A DNA stretch of 56,102 nucleotides from an uncultured Acidobacteriia bacterium (GCA_903925975.1 CAIYHG010000183.1:1-56102); one strand, 5' to 3'. Numbered from the stretch's first letter, positions 7,584 through 15,998 are shown. The notes: generated by a model from the sequence alone, not told the origin. A program made the numbers and translations.

Positions 7584-8444
7584 ATGAACACCGGGCAACG
7601 CGTCGCGGTGACGGGGATGGTGGTGAGCGGCGGGCTCGCGGCGCTGAAGATTGGGTTCGGGCTTACGGGCCATTCGAGCGCGGTGGTAGCCGATGGCCTG
7701 GAATCGGGCGGGGACGTGTTCGCTTCGGGTTTCGTGCTGCTGGGCCTGACGATCGCGGCCAAGCCGCCCGATGAGGACCACCCTTACGGCCATGGGCGTA
7801 TTGAAACGCTAACCGGCCTGATGATAGGGCTATTTCTCGCCGCGGGCGGCTCCCTAATATCCTTTAGTGCGCTTCAAAAGCTCGGCGAGCCGCATCCGCC
7901 GCTGGCGGCCTATGTGGTGTGGCCGCTGTTCGTATCCCTGCTAGCCAAGATCGGCCTTTCCTGGCTCAAGTTTCACTACGGGCGCAGACTGAAGAGCGCG
8001 GCGCTCATCGCGGATGCCTGGAACGATGGCGTGGATACGATTTCGGCGATTTCCGCTCTGGCCGCCGTGGGGCTGGCTCTCGCCAACCCGGCGCGCTTCA
8101 TGGATGCCGACCGGTACGGCGCGTTCATCGTGGGCTTGATCGTGATCTTCGCCGGCGCCAGGGTGGCTCACGAAACCGCAATGCAACTGATCGACACCAT
8201 GCCCGACGACAAGCTCATGCAAGAGGTGCGAAGGGCGGCGAAGTCCGTTGCCGGAGTCCATGGCGTGGAAAAGTGCTTCGCGCGCAAGACGGGCCTGCGC
8301 TATCACGTGGACCTGCACCTCGAAGTGGACCCGGACCTGACCGTGCGGCAATCGCACGACATCGCGCACGACGTAAGACAGAAAATTGTAGCCGACCTCG
8401 ATTGGGTGGCCGACGTGCTGGTGCACGTGGAGCCGGCGCCGTAA
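7584..8444 (+). CDS. Cation diffusion facilitator (CDF) family metal transporter
   Basis: A 286-residue inner-membrane protein with about five to six hydrophobic helices and a C-terminal cytoplasmic domain of about 80 residues (from TMPDDKLMQEVRRA). It is typical of CDF metal/proton antiporters that export divalent cations. Helix 2 contains ADGLESGGD and helix 5 ADAWNDGVD; a HPYGHGR loop follows helix 2, as usual in the family. By alignment from memory, the helix-2/helix-5 metal site would be Glu-Asp and Asn-Asp rather than the Asp-Asp/His-Asp of zinc exporters, so the metal is uncertain. The ATG at 7584 removes an upstream extension that runs through the REP element; no good Shine-Dalgarno is visible. 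Confidence 0.92.
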   Translation: MNTGQRVAVTGMVVSGGLAALKIGFGLTGHSSAVVADGLESGGDVFASGFVLLGLTIAAKPPDEDHPYGHGRIETLTGLMIGLFLAAGGSLISFSALQKLGEPHPPLAAYVVWPLFVSLLAKIGLSWLKFHYGRRLKSAALIADAWNDGVDTISAISALAAVGLALANPARFMDADRYGAFIVGLIVIFAGARVAHETAMQLIDTMPDDKLMQEVRRAAKSVAGVHGVEKCFARKTGLRYHVDLHLEVDPDLTVRQSHDIAHDVRQKIVADLDWVADVLVHVEPAP

Positions 8445-8627
8445 GGTGGGGCATGCTTGAGCTTGCCCGTTCTGCGTTTTGGTCACCCGGCCTCTGTCTG
8501 GGCGAATCGATCGGCGGGCACGCTAAACAGGCTGCGGAAGAAGTGCGCTCGCATGGCTTTGTTGCGGCATCGACCTCGCGGCTGCGCCGCAAAGGTCGCT
8601 GACGGGCAAGCTAAAGCATGCCCCACC
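8445..8627. repeat. Mobile-like element with 25-bp terminal inverted repeats
   Basis: Bases 8445-8469 and 8603-8627 are inverted copies matching at 24 of 25 positions, starting GGTGGGGC and ending GCCCCACC. The interior holds another strong hairpin near 8569-8600 (CGACCT with AGGTCG around a GCGGC/GCCGC stem). The 183-bp unit exactly fills the space between the CDF gene, which ends at 8444, and the convergent gene, which ends at 8631. It has the size and ends of a MITE or REP doublet and related GTGGGGC ends occur at 7438-7524. No ORF fits it. Confidence 0.75.
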
Positions 8628-8630
8628 CGC

Positions 8631-9113
8631 CTATCGCTTGTAGCCGATCTTGCGCAGGAACGAACGGCGCGCTTCGGCGTCGGCGGGGGTCTCTACGCCT
8701 TGCGGCGGGAAGCCGTCGATCACGCCCATGATGCCGCGGCCCTGTTCGCTCTCGGCAATTACGGCCTGCACCGGGTTAGCCGTGGCGCAGTAGATCGAGC
8801 AGACCTCAGGCACGTCTTTGATTCGCCCCAGCACGTTGATCGGGTAGCCGTCGCGCATGGCGACTACGAAAACGTGCCCGGCGGCGAGCGCCGTGGCGTT
8901 GCGCGTGGCCAACGATTGCAGTTCCTCGTCGTTTCCGTCCACGCGCGTGAGGCACGGGCCGGAAGCCTCGTTGAACGCGATCCCGAACTTCATTTGGGGA
9001 ACCGTGTTCACCATCGCCTCATAGATGTCTTCGACCGACTTGATGAAGTGAGTCTGCCCCACGATCAGGTTCCCGTCGCGGGGGATCTCGAGTGGCACGA
9101 GCTTCAGTTCCAT
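8631..9113 (-). CDS. Adenosine-specific kinase family protein (DUF355)
   Basis: A 160-residue cytosolic protein of the archaeal/bacterial DUF355 family named after an adenosine-specific kinase. Recognisable segments are IVGQTHFIKSVEDIYEAM near residue 18, KFGIAFNEASG, an RNATALAAGHVFVV stretch, YPINVLGRIKDVPEV and the C-terminal GRGIMGVIDGFPP. The whole protein is one compact domain of the usual length. Its biological role in bacteria is poorly known; the name comes from family annotation and I treat the activity as unproven here. The ATG at 9113 starts just before the conserved ELKLVPLEIP strand. The gene is divergent from moeA and convergent with the CDF gene across a repeat element, so it is probably transcribed alone. 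Confidence 0.88.
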   Translation of the reverse strand: MELKLVPLEIPRDGNLIVGQTHFIKSVEDIYEAMVNTVPQMKFGIAFNEASGPCLTRVDGNDEELQSLATRNATALAAGHVFVVAMRDGYPINVLGRIKDVPEVCSIYCATANPVQAVIAESEQGRGIMGVIDGFPPQGVETPADAEARRSFLRKIGYKR

Positions 9114-9200
9114 AAGAACAATCAGGATACCAGGAGGCCGGCGTTCCGCTGAGGGTCGCGAACCGGGGCGAGGCGCCATTCGGTTGGGCCGCGAGGATCA

Positions 9201-9206
9201 TAGAAT
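9201..9206 (+). promoter_or_regulatory. -10-like hexamer directly before moeA
   Basis: TAGAAT at 9201-9206 ends six bases before the GTG start at 9213. There is no Shine-Dalgarno, and no good -35 at 16-18 bp. This is consistent with a leaderless moeA-moaC-mog transcript. Confidence 0.45.
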
Positions 9207-9212
9207 AGAAAC

Positions 9213-10406
9213 GTGGCCACGTTTACTTTCTCCCAAGCGCGGAAATGCGTGCTCGCCGCGGTAGGGGGAGGCGCAACCGCGCCGCCCGCCGAAGATGTGA
9301 CGCTCGGGGCGGCGCACGGGCGCGTGCTCGCTGAAGACGTTCCGGCCGACCGCGACATGCCCGCGCTTTCGCGCTCGATTCGAGACGGGTTCGCGGTGCG
9401 CTCCGCGGACTTGCCCGGCCGCCTGCAAATCATAGGGGAAGTTCGGGCAGGAGAGGCGTTTCCGGGCGAAGTCGGCTGCGGCCAGGCCGTGGAGATCATG
9501 ACCGGCGCGCCCGTGCCGCGTGGGGCCGACGCCATCGTGATGGTGGAACACGTGGAGCGCGCGGGGGACGCCGTGATTGTGAATAGCGCCGCCCCTGCCG
9601 GCCAGTTCATTAACCCGCAGGGCGCCGACGCTGCCGCGGGGTCCGTTGTGCTGCGCGCCGGCGAGCGCCTGGACTATTCCGGAGTTGCCCTTCTTGCCGC
9701 GTGCGGCCGCGCTCAGGTTCGCGTGTACCGGAAGCCCACGGTCGCGATTCTGGCGACGGGAGACGAACTCGTGGATGTCTCGGAGACGCCCTCTCCGCGG
9801 CAGGTGCGCAACTCGAATGCGTGTTGTCTGGCGGCGCAGGCGGAAAGCGCGGGCGGCGAGCCCATCATCCTGCCCGTTGCGCGCGATGAGGAAGGCCCAA
9901 CGCGCGCCTTGATCGAGCTAGGGTTAAGCGCCGGCCTGCTGCTGATCTCCGGCGGGGTTTCCGCGGGGAAGTACGATTTCGTGGAAGCCGCCCTTGCGGC
10001 TCTCGGCGCCGAGTTCTATTTCGACCGCGTGCTCATCCAACCCGGCCAGCCGCTGGTGTTCGGCCGCGCGCGAGGCACGTTCTTCTTCGGGCTGCCGGGC
10101 AACCCCGCGTCCACGATGGTCACGTTCGAGCTGTTTGCCCGGTCCGCGCTGGCCCTGCTCTCGGGCGCGCGGGAGGCGCCGCTGCTCATGCCGTACGCGC
10201 GGCTGACGCATCCGCTCAGGCATCGGCCCGGCCTCACGCGGTTCGTCCCGGCGCGGGTGAACGCGGATGCGAGCGAAGTCACGCCGCTCGATTGGAGCGG
10301 ATCGGGGGATATCCCCGCGCTCGCCCGCGCCAACGCCTATCTGGTAGCCGAGCCGGATAAGCCCGACTATCCGGCCGGGCAGTTCATCAGGATTTTGTTG
10401 AAATGA
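9213..10406 (+). CDS. moeA: Molybdopterin molybdenumtransferase
   Basis: A 397-residue MoeA, which inserts molybdate into adenylylated molybdopterin. Domain order is normal: an N-terminal MoeA domain with the SIRDGFAV segment (DMPALSRSIRDGFAVRSADL region), the beta-sheet domain containing IMTGAPVPRGAD, then the MoaB-like catalytic fold with ILATGDELVD, ISGGVSAGKYDF and FGLPGNPAS, and a short C-terminal beta domain. It starts with GTG directly after a -10-like box. The stop codon overlaps the moaC start as ATGA. The three genes moeA, moaC and mog form one coupled unit for molybdenum cofactor synthesis; moaA, moaD and moaE are not in the window. Confidence 0.95.
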   Translation: MATFTFSQARKCVLAAVGGGATAPPAEDVTLGAAHGRVLAEDVPADRDMPALSRSIRDGFAVRSADLPGRLQIIGEVRAGEAFPGEVGCGQAVEIMTGAPVPRGADAIVMVEHVERAGDAVIVNSAAPAGQFINPQGADAAAGSVVLRAGERLDYSGVALLAACGRAQVRVYRKPTVAILATGDELVDVSETPSPRQVRNSNACCLAAQAESAGGEPIILPVARDEEGPTRALIELGLSAGLLLISGGVSAGKYDFVEAALAALGAEFYFDRVLIQPGQPLVFGRARGTFFFGLPGNPASTMVTFELFARSALALLSGAREAPLLMPYARLTHPLRHRPGLTRFVPARVNADASEVTPLDWSGSGDIPALARANAYLVAEPDKPDYPAGQFIRILLK

Positions 10407-10894
10407 AGAAACTGTCGCACTACGATCCCGCAGGTTCGCCGCGCATGGTGGATGTCGGCGGAAAACCGCAAACGCGGCGCACCGCCAAGGCGCACGCTTT
10501 CGTGCGAGTCTCCGCTTCGGCGCTGAGCAACCTCCCGGCCAACCCGAAGGGAAATCCGCTCGAAATCGCCCGTGTTGCGGGCATCCTCGCGGCCAAACGC
10601 ACTCCCGACGTGATCCCCCTCTGCCATACACTGCTGCTCTCGCACGTGGACGTGGAGGTTACGGTGGAAGAGGAAGGCGTGCGCATCGTGGCGTCCGCCG
10701 CTACCACCGCTCAGACCGGCGTGGAGATGGAGGCCATGACCGCGGCATCGATTGCCGCGCTCACGGTTTACGATATGCTGAAGGCGCTCGACAAATCGAT
10801 CGAAATTCAGGATATCTTCCTGCTGGAGAAGACCGGCGGGAAGAGCGGCGATTTCCGCCGCGCGGCGAAGCCAGAGGAGAAAGGCCAGCCATGA
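10403..10894 (+). CDS. moaC: Cyclic pyranopterin monophosphate synthase accessory protein MoaC
   Basis: A 163-residue MoaC, the enzyme that rearranges the GTP-derived 3',8-cyclo-intermediate to cyclic pyranopterin monophosphate. It shows KGNPLEIARVAGI, the PLCHTLLLSHV active-site loop and TGVEMEAMTAAS, all hallmark segments, in the usual order. The N-terminal MVDVGGK is also typical. The start overlaps the moeA stop by four bases (ATGA), and its own stop overlaps the next gene in the same way. The C-terminal 10-15 residues (RRAAKPEEKG) are a charged tail slightly longer than usual. Confidence 0.96.
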   Translation: MKKLSHYDPAGSPRMVDVGGKPQTRRTAKAHAFVRVSASALSNLPANPKGNPLEIARVAGILAAKRTPDVIPLCHTLLLSHVDVEVTVEEEGVRIVASAATTAQTGVEMEAMTAASIAALTVYDMLKALDKSIEIQDIFLLEKTGGKSGDFRRAAKPEEKGQP

Positions 10895-11388
10895 TTGACG
10901 CTGCCGTGCTCACAATCAGCGACTCGGTTAGCGATGGCGCGCGGGCGGATCGCTCCGGCCCCGCCGTGCGTGACCGTTTGGAACAACTGGGCTGGCGGGT
11001 CTCGGTGATGGAAGTGATTCCGGACGAAGAGAATGAGATTTCGAGGCGCCTGGCTACGCTTGCCGACGGAGGGCAAGTCTCGGCCATATTTACCACCGGA
11101 GGCACCGGCGTGGCCCCGCGCGACGTAACCCCCGAGGCCACCCGCGCCGTGATTCGCCGCGAAATACCCGGCATCCCCGAACTGATGCGCGAGCGTGGAA
11201 GAAAAACCACTCCGCTGGCCGCGCTTTCCCGTGGCGTGGCGGGTACCCGCGGCACGGTGCTGATCGTCAATCTTCCGGGCTCCCCGAAAGCGGCCGTCGA
11301 GTCCCTGGATGCTATCGTGGAAGTGGCGCCGCACGTGCTGGAATTGCTTCGGGGCCACACCGAGCACGCAGCAGCCCCTCAGGAGTAG
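10891..11388 (+). CDS. mog: Molybdopterin adenylyltransferase (MogA/MoaB family)
   Basis: A 165-residue MogA/MoaB-like protein that adenylylates molybdopterin before molybdate insertion by MoeA. The signature TTGGTGVAPRDVTPEA lies at about residues 70-85, followed by a proline-rich IVNLPGSPKA loop that forms part of the pterin site. The length and the presence of both loops suggest a functional enzyme. It overlaps moaC by ATGA. An AGGAG just before its stop codon serves the next gene. The distinction between MogA and MoaB cannot be made with certainty from sequence; both names fit the context. Confidence 0.92.
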   Translation: MIDAAVLTISDSVSDGARADRSGPAVRDRLEQLGWRVSVMEVIPDEENEISRRLATLADGGQVSAIFTTGGTGVAPRDVTPEATRAVIRREIPGIPELMRERGRKTTPLAALSRGVAGTRGTVLIVNLPGSPKAAVESLDAIVEVAPHVLELLRGHTEHAAAPQE

Positions 11389-11389
11389 C

Positions 11390-12544
11390 ATGCGACCCTT
11401 CGTATTGGCGCTCATTTGCGGCGTGCTGGCAGCCCAGCAGACTATCCGCCCTCCGCAGCCCGGTTTCCAGCGGCCGCCGGCGCAGCAACCGGCCGCGCCT
11501 GCTCCGACGACTCCGGAGCCGCAGACCGCCTCTCCCGATATCGAAGACCCGGGCATTCGAATTCCCGTGAGCGTCGATTACGTGGTGACGCCTGTGCTCG
11601 CCTTTGACCGCAATGGCGGTTACGTGGGCAACATTCGCCCCGAGCAGTTTCACCTCTTCGATAACGACAAAGAGCAGAACATCCAAGTCGATGTTTCTTA
11701 CACCCCCATCTCGCTGGTGATTCTGATCCAGGCCAATAGCAACGCGCAGTCGCTGCTTCCGGAAGTCAATAAGATCGGCGGCCTGATCGGCCCGCAGGTG
11801 ATTGGGGACGCCGGGGAAACCGCGGTGATTGCCTACGATGCGCGCATCCGCACCATGCAGGAGTTCACGTCGGATTCGGACAAGATTGCCAAAGCGATTA
11901 AAGGGATTACCCCCGGGAGCACCAGTATCCGCATGGTGGATGCCGTTGTGCAGGGCGCGCGGCTGCTGCGCTCGCGCCCGCGCGACCGGCGCAGGATCAT
12001 GCTGCTGATCGGCGAAACGCGCGACCTCGGCAGCGAGAACCGTACTCGCGAAGCGTTGATTGACCTTCAAATGTCGAACATCGCCTTCTATTCCGTGGAT
12101 ATGTCGCGCTTCATGAACGTATTGACCGCGCCGCCAAAGGTGGGGCGGCCCGATGCCATGCCGCCGGCGGCTCGTCCGTTGCCGGCCGGCGTGCCATCGA
12201 CGCCGACCAGCGTGGCACAGGCCTACGGCACCAACGCCACCGCCCAGTTCCTTCCGCTGATGGTGGAGATCTTCCGTGACGCGAAGGCCATCTTCAAGGC
12301 CAATCCGGTGGAACTCTTTACCAAGGGCACAGGGGGCACGGAGTTTGGTTTCCACAGTCAGCGCACGCTTGAGACGGCGCTCGGCGAAATAGGGGAACAA
12401 CTGCACAGCCAGTACACGCTCTCGTACAGTCCCACAAACCGGCAGGAAGGCGGTTTCCACATCATCCAGGTGTCCGTTGCCGGCCATCCGGAAATCGACA
12501 AGATAGTCACCCGCCCCGGCTATTGGGTCGGCCCCCGCGAGTAG
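11390..12544 (+). CDS. VWFA-related acidobacterial domain protein, exported
   Basis: A 384-residue protein with a short signal peptide (cleavage near VLAAQQ), a proline/glutamine-rich linker to about residue 55, and a von Willebrand factor A-like domain of the type widespread in Acidobacteriota. Family landmarks include the YVVTPVLAFDRNGGYVGN strand, FHLFDNDKEQ, the central RRRIMLLIGETRD and a C-terminal YTLSYSPTN. The usual metal-binding DxSxS loop after the first strand is replaced by ILIQANSNAQS, so the MIDAS aspartate appears lost. The ATG begins two bases after the mog stop with AGGAG four bases before it, so it may be co-transcribed with the molybdenum genes although no functional link is evident. 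The role is unknown. Confidence 0.9.
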   Translation: MRPFVLALICGVLAAQQTIRPPQPGFQRPPAQQPAAPAPTTPEPQTASPDIEDPGIRIPVSVDYVVTPVLAFDRNGGYVGNIRPEQFHLFDNDKEQNIQVDVSYTPISLVILIQANSNAQSLLPEVNKIGGLIGPQVIGDAGETAVIAYDARIRTMQEFTSDSDKIAKAIKGITPGSTSIRMVDAVVQGARLLRSRPRDRRRIMLLIGETRDLGSENRTREALIDLQMSNIAFYSVDMSRFMNVLTAPPKVGRPDAMPPAARPLPAGVPSTPTSVAQAYGTNATAQFLPLMVEIFRDAKAIFKANPVELFTKGTGGTEFGFHSQRTLETALGEIGEQLHSQYTLSYSPTNRQEGGFHIIQVSVAGHPEIDKIVTRPGYWVGPRE

Positions 12545-12550
12545 CTCGCG
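12536..12550. terminator. Palindrome spanning the VWFA stop codon
   Basis: CGCGAG pairs with CTCGCG around the loop TAG, which is the stop codon of the upstream gene. The convergent BON gene ends one base further on. It could slow transcription from both sides, but there is no U-tract. Confidence 0.35.
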
Positions 12551-13120
12551 CTACCGCGGGCTCTCCACACTCAAGTCGTTCTGCACCTCGAACGCGCCCG
12601 CCACGCCGCGTGCGCGGAGATTGGCCAGGTCCTTTTCCTGCGTGGTCCGCACCACTCCCACCAGTTTGACGCGCCCGTTGTTCACGATAATGTGAATCGG
12701 CGGGACCGCTTGCAGAGCGTAGCGGCCCAGCGTCTGGTCCCCGTAGATCGCGCGGTATGCCGCCAGGCGAATCCGGTCGTCCGTATCGGACAACGGGAGC
12801 ACGCGAATCTGGTTGTCCACCCGGTCCACTCCCTCGATATCCTTGACGGCACTCTCCGCACCGGATTTGAGCGTGGGCTGCGTGACCTCGCCGATTAGCG
12901 TGACCGTTCCGCCTTCCGCTTTGTACGATAAATCGTCGAAGACGCCATAGTAGGGCAGCATCACCAGTTCGTGGCGGACTTCGCGGATGATGCGGTCGGT
13001 TATGCGCGCTTCGGGCTGCACGGCGCGGTTCGCGGATGCGGAAACGCCAGGCTGCGCCGCGATGGGAAGAGAACTAGCGGCCAGCCCGCAGATACACACC
13101 GTCAGAATCGGGAACTTCAT
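12551..13120 (-). CDS. Periplasmic protein with two BON domains
   Basis: A 189-residue protein with an N-terminal signal peptide (cleavage near IAAQP). Two BON (OsmY/nodulation) domains follow, the first around residues 40-110 with VTLIGEVTQPTLKSGAE and VDNQIRVLPLS, the second around 115-185 with IHIIVNNGRVKLVGVV and VQNDLSVES. BON domains are thought to bind phospholipid or other envelope surfaces, and OsmY-type proteins respond to envelope stress; that role is inferred here. GGAGG lies nine bases before the ATG. The gene is convergent with the VWFA gene with only six bases between them. Confidence 0.92.
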   Translation of the reverse strand: MKFPILTVCICGLAASSLPIAAQPGVSASANRAVQPEARITDRIIREVRHELVMLPYYGVFDDLSYKAEGGTVTLIGEVTQPTLKSGAESAVKDIEGVDRVDNQIRVLPLSDTDDRIRLAAYRAIYGDQTLGRYALQAVPPIHIIVNNGRVKLVGVVRTTQEKDLANLRARGVAGAFEVQNDLSVESPR

Positions 13121-13199
13121 AATTCTTACCTCCGCCTTAGATGAGCAAGCGGGAGGCCAGAATATGCCTGCTCAGACTATCTCGACAGGCTAAGGGCTT

Positions 13200-13544
13200 C
13201 TACTTCTTGGCGGGTGTGCGAACGATTACACGGACGGCGGTGGATCCCCTGTCCGTCTTGACGAACCGGATGGTGACGCGGAGATTGGGCTGGGGCTTGG
13301 GGCCTTCGAAGCGGGTTTCAGGCGTTATGACGAAAGTTTGCGACTCGGTCGATCCGGTCCGGGTTGCGGTGAGACTTGAGTCGGCAACCGCCGTGACCGT
13401 GCCGGCGAACATCTCATCCTTGGGGGCTGGCTGCTCCTGCTGCGGCCGCGCTGCGCCGTTCTGCGGGGTTACCGCGCAGCACAGAGTCAGAGCGCAAAAG
13501 AGGATTCGAAAGAACCGCACAAATCCAGAGTACAAAACCGCCAT
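13200..13544 (-). CDS. Small exported hypothetical protein
   Basis: A 114-residue protein with a hydrophobic signal segment (about residues 10-26). The mature part has a glutamine/proline-rich linker and then a compact beta-rich domain that begins FAGTVTAVADSSLTAT and ends VRVIVRTPAKK. The pattern, a short strand-turn-strand with alternating valines, recalls DUF5666-like OB-fold domains, but this is a guess. It lies downstream of the histidine-kinase gene with a 32-bp gap and may be part of that operon, possibly as an envelope target or accessory. Confidence 0.7.
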   Translation of the reverse strand: MAVLYSGFVRFFRILFCALTLCCAVTPQNGAARPQQEQPAPKDEMFAGTVTAVADSSLTATRTGSTESQTFVITPETRFEGPKPQPNLRVTIRFVKTDRGSTAVRVIVRTPAKK

Positions 13545-13576
13545 GAAAGTCTTCTATAACCTCGATTAAAGTTGCT

Positions 13577-15145
13577 TCATGTCCTGCCGCCCGGAATGGT
13601 TCCGGCGCCGGCCTGTTCCGGGGTCGCGCCCAGCGCCGGCAAGCGGATCGCAAACCGCGTGCCTTTACCGGGTTCGCTCTCGACGGCGATGGTTCCGTCG
13701 TGGGCCTTGACGATCCACGCTACAAAACTCAGCCCCAGCCCTAAGCCCTGCTCCGGCGGCGCCGAGCCGGGCGTGGGAACGCGGTAGAAGCGCTCGAAGA
13801 TGTGGGGCAGGTGCTCGGGCGGGATGCCCTGGCCCGTGTCCTCCACAATCATCTCAGCCTCGGCGCCCGCCACGCGGAGGCTGACGTGAACCAGGCCTCC
13901 CTCGGGAGTAAACTTGAGCGCGTTCGAGAGCAGATTCGTGACCAGCCTCTCGATCTGGACCCGGTCCGCCATGATTGGACATTCTTCCAGATCGGCCGTC
14001 AGGCGGACGGCGGCAGCTTCGGCGGGAATCTGGAATTGATCCACCAGGTCGCGTAGCGTATCGGAGAGGTCGAGCTTCGCCTTCTGCAAAATAAGCTGGC
14101 CGGATTCGGCTTGCGATAGCAGCAGAAGCGCTCTGACGATTTGGGAGAGGCGGTCGATATCCTGTAGGGCGTTGAACATCGCTTCCCGGTACTGTTCGGC
14201 GGTCTGGGCCGTGAACAGCGCCACTTCGAGCTGCCCCCGGATGGCAGTAATCGGCGTTCGCAACTCGTGCGAGACGTCGGTGGAAAATTGCTTGATCTGC
14301 TGGAACGAGGATTCCAGGCGGTCGATCATCCGGTTGAAAGTCAGAATCAGATAATCCAGTTCGTCCCCCGCCTGGCTGGACGGGATGCGAAGGCTGAGGT
14401 TCGAGCCGGAGATTCGCTGCGCTGTCTGGGCCACGGCCCTCACGGGAGCGAGCGCCCTTCCGGCGACAATCCAACCGAGCAGAGACCCCACGATCAGCGC
14501 GCAGGGAATCACCACCAAATAGAAAAGCGAAAAGTCTCGCACGGTCTTCTCTTCGTTGGCCAGCGAGAACCCCAGCGCGACATAATGCGGCTCGTGGCGC
14601 ACGGCGGCTACGTGGCTCTCGTCGTACACCACGCCGGACCGGATCAAATAGTTCACGCCGCCCGGCCCGGTGCGGACCGACCAGAATTCCATGCCGGGCG
14701 AGTCGGGCTTGGCCGCGGCGACCGCTTGGGCGACTCGCGCCCGAATCGAATCGGCCGAGTCGATGCCGATGGCCGCATAAGTCTGCGAAACGGCGCGGCT
14801 CTTCGACATATGGTCCGGAATTACCGCGCCGTCCTGGTCCGTGATCAGGTAGACCGCCTTGATCGCCAGGACGGTGCGGCTTTCATCCGCATCCTTGTCG
14901 TCGTAATACCAGAACGCCTCGTTGCGGCCGGTGGCGGAACTCCGCTCAATGCGCAGGAATCCCTTCATGGCGGCCCATCGCTGCTCCAGGCCGTCGTGCG
15001 CCTGGGCGTCGAGGGTGTTTGCCAGCCGTTGCCGGAATAGGGCGGCTACGCCAATGAGAATGAGGGCGAAGAACACGGCGTACGTGGCGGTGAGCCGGAA
15101 GCGCAACCCTCGCGTGAGCCTTCCGAACCTGCGAATACGGAACAC
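13577..15145 (-). CDS. Sensor histidine kinase with HAMP domain (CusS-like)
   Basis: A 522-residue inner-membrane kinase. Transmembrane segments lie at about residues 18-36 and 207-229, enclosing a periplasmic sensor of about 170 residues with no recognisable ligand domain. A HAMP linker follows (about 230-283), then the H-box FSTDVSHELRTPITAIRG with His293, the N-box NLLSNALKFTPEGG, and G-boxes DTGQGIPPEH and GLGLGLSFVAWIVKAH. The layout matches heavy-metal sensor kinases of the CusS type, but the stimulus is unknown. It starts with GTG immediately after the stop codon of the response regulator, so the pair is translated together. Confidence 0.95.
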   Translation of the reverse strand: MFRIRRFGRLTRGLRFRLTATYAVFFALILIGVAALFRQRLANTLDAQAHDGLEQRWAAMKGFLRIERSSATGRNEAFWYYDDKDADESRTVLAIKAVYLITDQDGAVIPDHMSKSRAVSQTYAAIGIDSADSIRARVAQAVAAAKPDSPGMEFWSVRTGPGGVNYLIRSGVVYDESHVAAVRHEPHYVALGFSLANEEKTVRDFSLFYLVVIPCALIVGSLLGWIVAGRALAPVRAVAQTAQRISGSNLSLRIPSSQAGDELDYLILTFNRMIDRLESSFQQIKQFSTDVSHELRTPITAIRGQLEVALFTAQTAEQYREAMFNALQDIDRLSQIVRALLLLSQAESGQLILQKAKLDLSDTLRDLVDQFQIPAEAAAVRLTADLEECPIMADRVQIERLVTNLLSNALKFTPEGGLVHVSLRVAGAEAEMIVEDTGQGIPPEHLPHIFERFYRVPTPGSAPPEQGLGLGLSFVAWIVKAHDGTIAVESEPGKGTRFAIRLPALGATPEQAGAGTIPGGRT

Positions 15146-15835
15146 TTACGCCTGCCGTTCGGGCCGGTCGGGCGCTTCGATCATGTAGCCGATGCCGCGC
15201 ACCGTCTGAATCAGCTTCTGGGGGAAGCGGTCGTCGATTTTGCTGCGGAGATGCCGGATATAGACGTCCACGATGTTCGTGAGGCCGTCATAATCCATGT
15301 CCCAGACGTGTTCCACGATCATGGTGCGGCTCAGCGGGCGGCTGCGGTTCCGCATCATGTATTCGAGTATCCCGAATTCCTTCGGGGCAAGATCGATGGT
15401 TTCGCCCGCCCGGGAAACCTTGCGACGCGTGCAGTCGAGGCTCAGATCGCCGACCTGGAGTTTCTCCGGAGCCGGCTGCCCGCGGCGCAATAACGCCCGG
15501 ACGCGCGCCAGCAACTCGACGAACGCGAACGGCTTTACCAGGTAATCGTCGGCCCCCTGCTCGAGGCCCTTCACGCGATCGTCCAAACCGCCGCGAGCGC
15601 TTAAAATCAGCACCGGTGGGCCGAGTTTCCGATTGCGAATCTTCTCCAGGACCTTGAGGCCGTCCATGTCCGGCAACATTAGGTCCAGAATGACGATATC
15701 GTAATCGGCGGAATGAATATGATCGAGCGCCTCGCCGCCGGTCAGCGCGGCATCCACCGCGTACCCGGCCCCTTGCAGTCCGCGGCAGAGGAAATCGGCG
15801 ATTCGCTTCTCGTCCTCAACGACCAGGATGCGCAT
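15146..15835 (-). CDS. OmpR/PhoB-family response regulator
   Basis: A 229-residue regulator. The receiver domain (1-120) has the acidic pocket VVEDE, the phospho-acceptor Asp51 in VILDLMLPDMDG, and the conserved lysine in DDYLVKPF. The C-terminal winged-helix domain (about 130-222) contains ARRKVSRAGETIDLAPKEF-type strands, RNRSRPLSRTMIVEHVWD, IVDVYIRHLRSKID and VRGIGYMI, as in CusR/PhoB. It should be phosphorylated by the kinase encoded immediately downstream and bind promoter DNA. Target genes are unknown; the small exported gene 13200-13544 is a candidate by proximity. Confidence 0.96.
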   Translation of the reverse strand: MRILVVEDEKRIADFLCRGLQGAGYAVDAALTGGEALDHIHSADYDIVILDLMLPDMDGLKVLEKIRNRKLGPPVLILSARGGLDDRVKGLEQGADDYLVKPFAFVELLARVRALLRRGQPAPEKLQVGDLSLDCTRRKVSRAGETIDLAPKEFGILEYMMRNRSRPLSRTMIVEHVWDMDYDGLTNIVDVYIRHLRSKIDDRFPQKLIQTVRGIGYMIEAPDRPERQA

Positions 15836-15998
15836 CTGCTCTCAGCTTAGCGCAAGCGCGCCGCTCAGTTCAGCCGCCGCCCGGGCTCCGGGTCTTCCAG
15901 GCTGACGGGCGCGGTCTTCAACCAGCTTAGGAATGCGGCAACGGCCGGTTCGGCGCAGTACAATGTAATCTCAGCAAATCTAGGAGTGAAATCGCCAA

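Noticed and set aside
15836..15998. LexA/SOS box before recA
   Set aside because: I saw neither a CTG-N10-CAG-type nor a GAAC-N7-GTTC-type palindrome in the upstream gap; only -10-like hexamers and a Shine-Dalgarno are visible.
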